Shown: one piece after another, positions 60,689 through 64,000 of the stretch
How positions within the stretch are numbered: position 1 is the stretch's first letter
How the letters are laid out: each line of letters begins with the position of its first letter
NCBI RefSeq assembly: GCF_016495725.1
Contig: NZ_CP054705.1
Location: forward strand, 2,728,001 to 2,792,000
Direction of reading: 5' to 3'
Origin: Salicibibacter cibarius
Lineage (GTDB): Bacteria; Bacillota; Bacilli; Bacillales; Marinococcaceae
Length of the DNA: 64,000 bases
Program-made: the position numbers and the translations under genes
Notes under the pieces: generated by a model
Seen by the model: only the letters and a program-made list of their open reading frames with translations
Databases searched by the model: none
What the model was told of the DNA's origin: nothing

Positions 60689-61444
60689 TTATCGTTTAAA
60701 CGCTGCCGCGCCGTCGTCCACGTAATGCACATGGGCATTCAGAAACGAGGCATCGTCGCTTGCCAAAAATGTCACCAGTTTCGCGACTTCTTCCGGCTTT
60801 CCAGCTTTGCGTCGCATTTGTGCTTTTTCAATTTTGCCCCATACTTCCGGGTTCTTTTTCCATTCAGATACGATTTCGGTTTCAATAAGCCCCGGTGCAA
60901 TGGCCGTTACCCGAATGTTATGCCGGGCCAAGTCTAAAGCTGCCGACTTCGTCATGGAGACAACGGCGCCTTTGCTTGCATGGTAGGCGAAGCGATTTCG
61001 ATCCGCGATATACGCGTAGATGGAGGCAGTGTTAACGATGACACCCCCATTTTCCTTCATGGCGCCCGCTGCCGCTTTAATGCCATAAAAAACTCCATTT
61101 TGGTTCACATTCACGACATCTTGGTAGTCATCGATGGGCATGTCCATTACGCTGTGGGGCGGGCTGTTAATGCCGGCATTGTTATGCATAATGTCCAGTT
61201 TGCCGAAGTGCGCCACCGCTTGATTGACGAGGTTTTTCATGCTTTCATAATCCGCGACGTTTACCTTGACAAAATGTGCGTCGCCGCCGTCTTTTTCAAT
61301 GTCCGCGGCGGTCGCTTCCCCGGATGGTCCGTCAATATCACCGACGATCACCTTAGCTCCTTCGCGGGCAAATTCCTTCGCCGTCGCGCGACCGATGCCG
61401 GAGCCGGCGCCGGTCACGATCGCTGTTTTTCCTTCCAATCTCAT
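60689..61444 (-). CDS. SDR-family oxidoreductase
   Basis: A 251-residue short-chain dehydrogenase. 'VTGAGSGIGRATAKEFAREGAKVIVGDIDG' has Asp after beta-2, favouring NAD. 'HNNAGINSPPHS', catalytic Ser in 'NTASIYAYIA', 'YHASKGAVVSMTK' and 'VTAIAPGLIETEI' are present. AGGAGG is the RBS. It is similar in type to 26319-27062. Its place in the operon suggests oxidation of a 3-hydroxyacyl-CoA or related alcohol. Confidence 0.9.
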   Translation of the reverse strand: MRLEGKTAIVTGAGSGIGRATAKEFAREGAKVIVGDIDGPSGEATAADIEKDGGDAHFVKVNVADYESMKNLVNQAVAHFGKLDIMHNNAGINSPPHSVMDMPIDDYQDVVNVNQNGVFYGIKAAAGAMKENGGVIVNTASIYAYIADRNRFAYHASKGAVVSMTKSAALDLARHNIRVTAIAPGLIETEIVSEWKKNPEVWGKIEKAQMRRKAGKPEEVAKLVTFLASDDASFLNAHVHYVDDGAAAFKR

Positions 61445-61456
61445 CTCGCAATCCTC

Positions 61457-62236
61457 CTATTTTGCCGTCCCGCCGCCATCTAGAACGATCGTTTGGCCGG
61501 TCATAAATAACGCTGCCCGCGATGCCATATAGACGATCGTTCCGCGCATATCATCCGCTTCCCCGAGCCGTTGCAAAGGGACGTTCGCGATCATTTGATC
61601 TTTGATCGGTTCGATGACGTCTTTGCTCATTTTCGTCGGGATAAAGCCGGGGGCGATAGCGTTGACGGTAATGCCGTGCCGCGCCCAGTTGATGGCCAAA
61701 TCTTTCGTAAAGGTGAGCACGCCGCCTTTGCTCGCGTTGTAACCGATCGCCTGCATTACTTCGGGATTTGAACCTTTCAGTCCCGCGACGGACGCGATAT
61801 TGATGATGCGTCCTTGCGTGTTAGTTTCGATCATTTTTCTTCCGACAGCCTGAGACATGATGAAGGTGCCGACGAGATTGACGTTGACGACTTTTTGGAA
61901 TTTGTCGACCGGCATATCTTCAGGGTTAAAACCGCCCCACGACGTGCCGCTGTTATTGACCAAAATCTCAATACTGCCAAAATGGTCCATCGTCGCGTCT
62001 ACGACCTGCTGAACGTCGTCCTCGTCGGTGACGTCACAACGAAAAGCTAAGGCATTGCCTCCTTTGTCGTTGATCCGGTCTCTCACTTCGATGCATGCCT
62101 CTTCTTTCCGGGAACATAATACAACATTCGCGCCCGCGTCGGTGAGCGCTTCCGCCATCCATTCGCCAAGGCCCCGGCCGCCGCCGGTGATGATCGCGGT
62201 TTGGCTGCTTATGTCAAATAAATCCATTGTCGTCAT
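61457..62236 (-). CDS. SDR-family oxidoreductase
   Basis: A 259-residue short-chain dehydrogenase with 'ITGGGRGLGEWMAEALTDAGANVVLCSRK' (Arg after beta-2, NADP type), 'VNNSGTSWGG', 'NIASVAGLKG', 'GYNASKGGVLTFTKD' and 'IAPGFIPTKMS'. It is a paralogue of 17779-18555. The ATG at 62236 has GGGGGCC upstream; an ATG three codons later is possible. It is 15 bp downstream of the ACAD gene. Confidence 0.9.
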   Translation of the reverse strand: MTTMDLFDISSQTAIITGGGRGLGEWMAEALTDAGANVVLCSRKEEACIEVRDRINDKGGNALAFRCDVTDEDDVQQVVDATMDHFGSIEILVNNSGTSWGGFNPEDMPVDKFQKVVNVNLVGTFIMSQAVGRKMIETNTQGRIINIASVAGLKGSNPEVMQAIGYNASKGGVLTFTKDLAINWARHGITVNAIAPGFIPTKMSKDVIEPIKDQMIANVPLQRLGEADDMRGTIVYMASRAALFMTGQTIVLDGGGTAK

Positions 62237-62251
62237 TGAAAGGCCCCCAAA

Positions 62252-63466
62252 TTATTGGTATTTTTTCAGTTCCAAACGCCCGATCGTGCGGCGGTGCACT
62301 TCGTCGGGGCCGTCCGCGAGACGGAGCGTGCGCGCTGATGCCCATGATTTGGCAAGTGAAAAGTCTTCAGTCACTCCACCGCCGCCATGGGCTTGAATGG
62401 CACGATCAATGACGCGTAGGGCCATGTTCGGCGCGACGACCTTGATCATGGCTATTTCCGTGCGGCCTTCTTTATTGCCGACGGTATCCATCATGTAAGC
62501 AGCTTTCATCGTGAGTAGTCGCGCTTGTTCGATTTCGACGCGGGAATCGGCGATCCATTCCTGAATGACACCCTGCTCGGAGAGCTGTTTACCAAATGTG
62601 GAGCGGTCTTGGACGCGTTCACACATCGCTTCAAGCGATTTTTCCGCTACGCCGATAAGGCGCATGCAGTGGTGAATTCGCCCCGGTCCCAAGCGACCTT
62701 GGGCAATCGCGAAACCTTTGCCTTCGTCCCAGAGAATATTCGAAGCCGGGACGCGAACGTTATCGAATTCCACTTCCCCGTGTCCTTCGGGAGCATCATC
62801 ATAGCCGAAGACCGGCAAGTGTCGGCGGACCGTAACGCCAGGCGTGTCTCTCGGCACTAAAATCATCGACTGTTGTGTATATTTCGGCCCATCCGGATCG
62901 GTTTTCCCCATCACGATCATGATTTCACAACGCGGGTCCATGATGCCCGACGTCCACCATTTGCGACCGTTGATGACATACTCGTCGCCGTCGCTCTTGA
63001 TGTGCGTTTCGATGTTTGTAGCATCAGACGAAGCAACGTTCGGCTCGGTCATCGCGAACGCGGAGCGGATCTTTCCTTCCAAAAGCGGTTCGAGCCATTG
63101 TTTCTTTTGCTCCTCCGACCCGTAACGGACGAGCGTTTCCATATTGCCGGTATCCGGCGCCGAGCAATTGAACACTTCCGGCGCGATCGACGAACGTCCC
63201 ATGATCTCGCATAACGGCGCGTATTCGACGTTCGTGAGTCCTGCGCCATATTCACTTTCCGGCAAGAATAGATTCCATAAGCTTGCTTCTTTTGCTTTTG
63301 CCTTCATTTCTTCCATAATTGGTGGTGACTGCCAACGCGTCGACTGTTGACTTAATTGTTCTTCAAACACTTTTTCATTCGGGTCAATTTCCTTTTCCTT
63401 GAACTCACGCACCCGCTTCTGCAAATCTTTCACTTTTTCCGACAAACCGAAATCCATATAATTCAC
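62252..63466 (-). CDS. Acyl-CoA dehydrogenase, ACAD10/11-like
   Basis: A 404-residue FAD-dependent acyl-CoA dehydrogenase. '[42 protein letters not shown]' is the flavin/substrate region; '[33 protein letters not shown]' and '[15 protein letters not shown]' follow. The 'WWTSG' and 'HHCMR' features resemble the ACAD domain of ACAD10/ACAD11 proteins. Its ATG overlaps the stop of the APH-type kinase gene by four bases. By analogy it works on an acyl-CoA, possibly a 4-phosphorylated one made with that kinase. Confidence 0.9.
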   Translation of the reverse strand: MNYMDFGLSEKVKDLQKRVREFKEKEIDPNEKVFEEQLSQQSTRWQSPPIMEEMKAKAKEASLWNLFLPESEYGAGLTNVEYAPLCEIMGRSSIAPEVFNCSAPDTGNMETLVRYGSEEQKKQWLEPLLEGKIRSAFAMTEPNVASSDATNIETHIKSDGDEYVINGRKWWTSGIMDPRCEIMIVMGKTDPDGPKYTQQSMILVPRDTPGVTVRRHLPVFGYDDAPEGHGEVEFDNVRVPASNILWDEGKGFAIAQGRLGPGRIHHCMRLIGVAEKSLEAMCERVQDRSTFGKQLSEQGVIQEWIADSRVEIEQARLLTMKAAYMMDTVGNKEGRTEIAMIKVVAPNMALRVIDRAIQAHGGGGVTEDFSLAKSWASARTLRLADGPDEVHRRTIGRLELKKYQ

Positions 63467-64000
63467 CCCTCATTTAATATATGCCAAGCGTACTTGATTA
63501 AATTTGTCGCTCTGTCGCCATAAGTTCTAAACCGTTCATCTTCCGTTTGTCCGTTTTTCCAGCGAAAATAAATTTGTTGAACAATCACGCCTAATTTGAA
63601 GTAAGCAAAAATTTGATAAAAATGAAGCGAAGAACAATCCCGCCCGCTTTTTTCGGCGTACCGATCAATCAGTTCCCGGCGGCTTAAAAACCCGTGGTGC
63701 TTCGTGATTGTTTGCGGCGGAGCCTGTAATAACGCCGAGTCATCCGCTTGCACCCAATAACTAAGAACAACCCCAAGGTCAAAGAGCGGGTCCCCAATCG
63801 TTGCCATTTCCCAATCAACGACCGCTTCAACTTGACGCAAATCGTTTGAGAATAATAGATTGTTAAACTTGAAATCGTTATGAATCACTGTCGTCTCCCC
63901 GTCCGCCGGAATATTGTCCACGAACCATTTTTTCAGTTTTTCATATTCGGGAATATCCTCGGTTTTGGCACGTTCATAACGTTTCAGCCAACCGTGAACC
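63463..64000 (-). CDS. APH-type phosphotransferase (ACAD10/11 kinase-like), 5' part outside window
   Basis: The reading frame is open to the right window edge; it is read here from '[20 protein letters not shown]' onward. The Brenner motif '[13 protein letters not shown]' (HxDxxxxN) and the metal-binding Asp in '[17 protein letters not shown]' mark an aminoglycoside-phosphotransferase fold. Bacterial relatives next to acyl-CoA dehydrogenases (LvaA in levulinate use; the kinase domain of ACAD10/11) phosphorylate 4-hydroxyacyl-CoAs. The N-terminal ATP-binding lobe is outside the window. Confidence 0.88.
   Translation of the reverse strand, partial: VHGWLKRYERAKTEDIPEYEKLKKWFVDNIPADGETTVIHNDFKFNNLLFSNDLRQVEAVVDWEMATIGDPLFDLGVVLSYWVQADDSALLQAPPQTITKHHGFLSRRELIDRYAEKSGRDCSSLHFYQIFAYFKLGVIVQQIYFRWKNGQTEDERFRTYGDRATNLIKYAWHILNEG

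Noticed and set aside
1-64000. tRNA, rRNA, riboswitch or T-box elements
   Set aside because: No cloverleaf, rRNA segment or recognisable leader motif was seen in the gaps; a covariance-model scan would be decisive.

Overview
The window looks like chromosome of a Bacillaceae bacterium, probably a halophilic or alkaliphilic lineage. The evidence is strong AGGAGG-type ribosome sites, frequent GTG/TTG starts, a LytR-CpsA-Psr cell-wall protein, and best-recognised homologues that are Bacillus-like; the genus is not assigned. Almost every gene is on the minus strand. The theme is activation and breakdown of organic acids: six AMP-forming acyl-CoA synthetases, one NDP-forming acyl-CoA synthetase, acyl-CoA carboxylase parts, a 2-oxoacid dehydrogenase, short-chain dehydrogenases (SDRs) and several carboxylate-type transporters.

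Region 1 (1-16.2 kb): the end of an LCP gene; a reductase pair; a phosphotriesterase-family gene overlapping an acyl-CoA ligase; a close second copy of that ligase behind E1-alpha/E1-beta/E2 genes and a permease; then two MFS-type transporters. The intergenic gaps here hold unusual repeat arrays of only two kinds, with periods of exactly 21 bp or exactly 52 bp. The repeated word differs from array to array. I see none of these arrays to the right of 16.2 kb.

Region 2 (16.2-32.2 kb): a run of 13 closely spaced minus-strand genes. It holds three acyl-CoA ligases, biotin carboxylase, a small biotin carrier, two carboxyltransferases (one with a frameshift at a G6 tract), two SDRs, a hot-dog thioesterase, a sodium:solute symporter with a small membrane partner, and an unknown protein. 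A PAS/AAA+/Fis-type sigma-54 activator lies just upstream, and a near-consensus -24/-12 promoter precedes the first gene. It reads as one sigma-54-controlled catabolic operon.

Region 3 (32.2-35.8 kb): a complete IS21-family element with istA, istB and a third small ORF, four subterminal repeats at each end and an 8-9 bp target duplication, inserted beside a decayed quinone-oxidoreductase remnant.

Region 4 (35.8-53.6 kb): the most unusual locus. Five paralogues of type III alkylsulfatase-like metallo-beta-lactamase-fold proteins (three short with the normal HxHxDH motif, two long in which it has become HNHYT) are interleaved with an NDP-forming acyl-CoA synthetase, an Asp-nucleophile alpha/beta hydrolase, an SDR, a TRAP-TAXI uptake system with two binding proteins, a LysR regulator and a TauE/SafE exporter. 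I propose an uptake and hydrolysis pathway for an unknown, possibly sulfated or sulfonated, organic anion.

Region 5 (53.6-64 kb): an Rpn-family nuclease with a truncated tandem copy, a thioesterase, an iron alcohol dehydrogenase, an acyl-CoA synthetase, and a beta-oxidation-type operon whose first two genes (APH-type kinase and acyl-CoA dehydrogenase) resemble a split ACAD10/11 protein.
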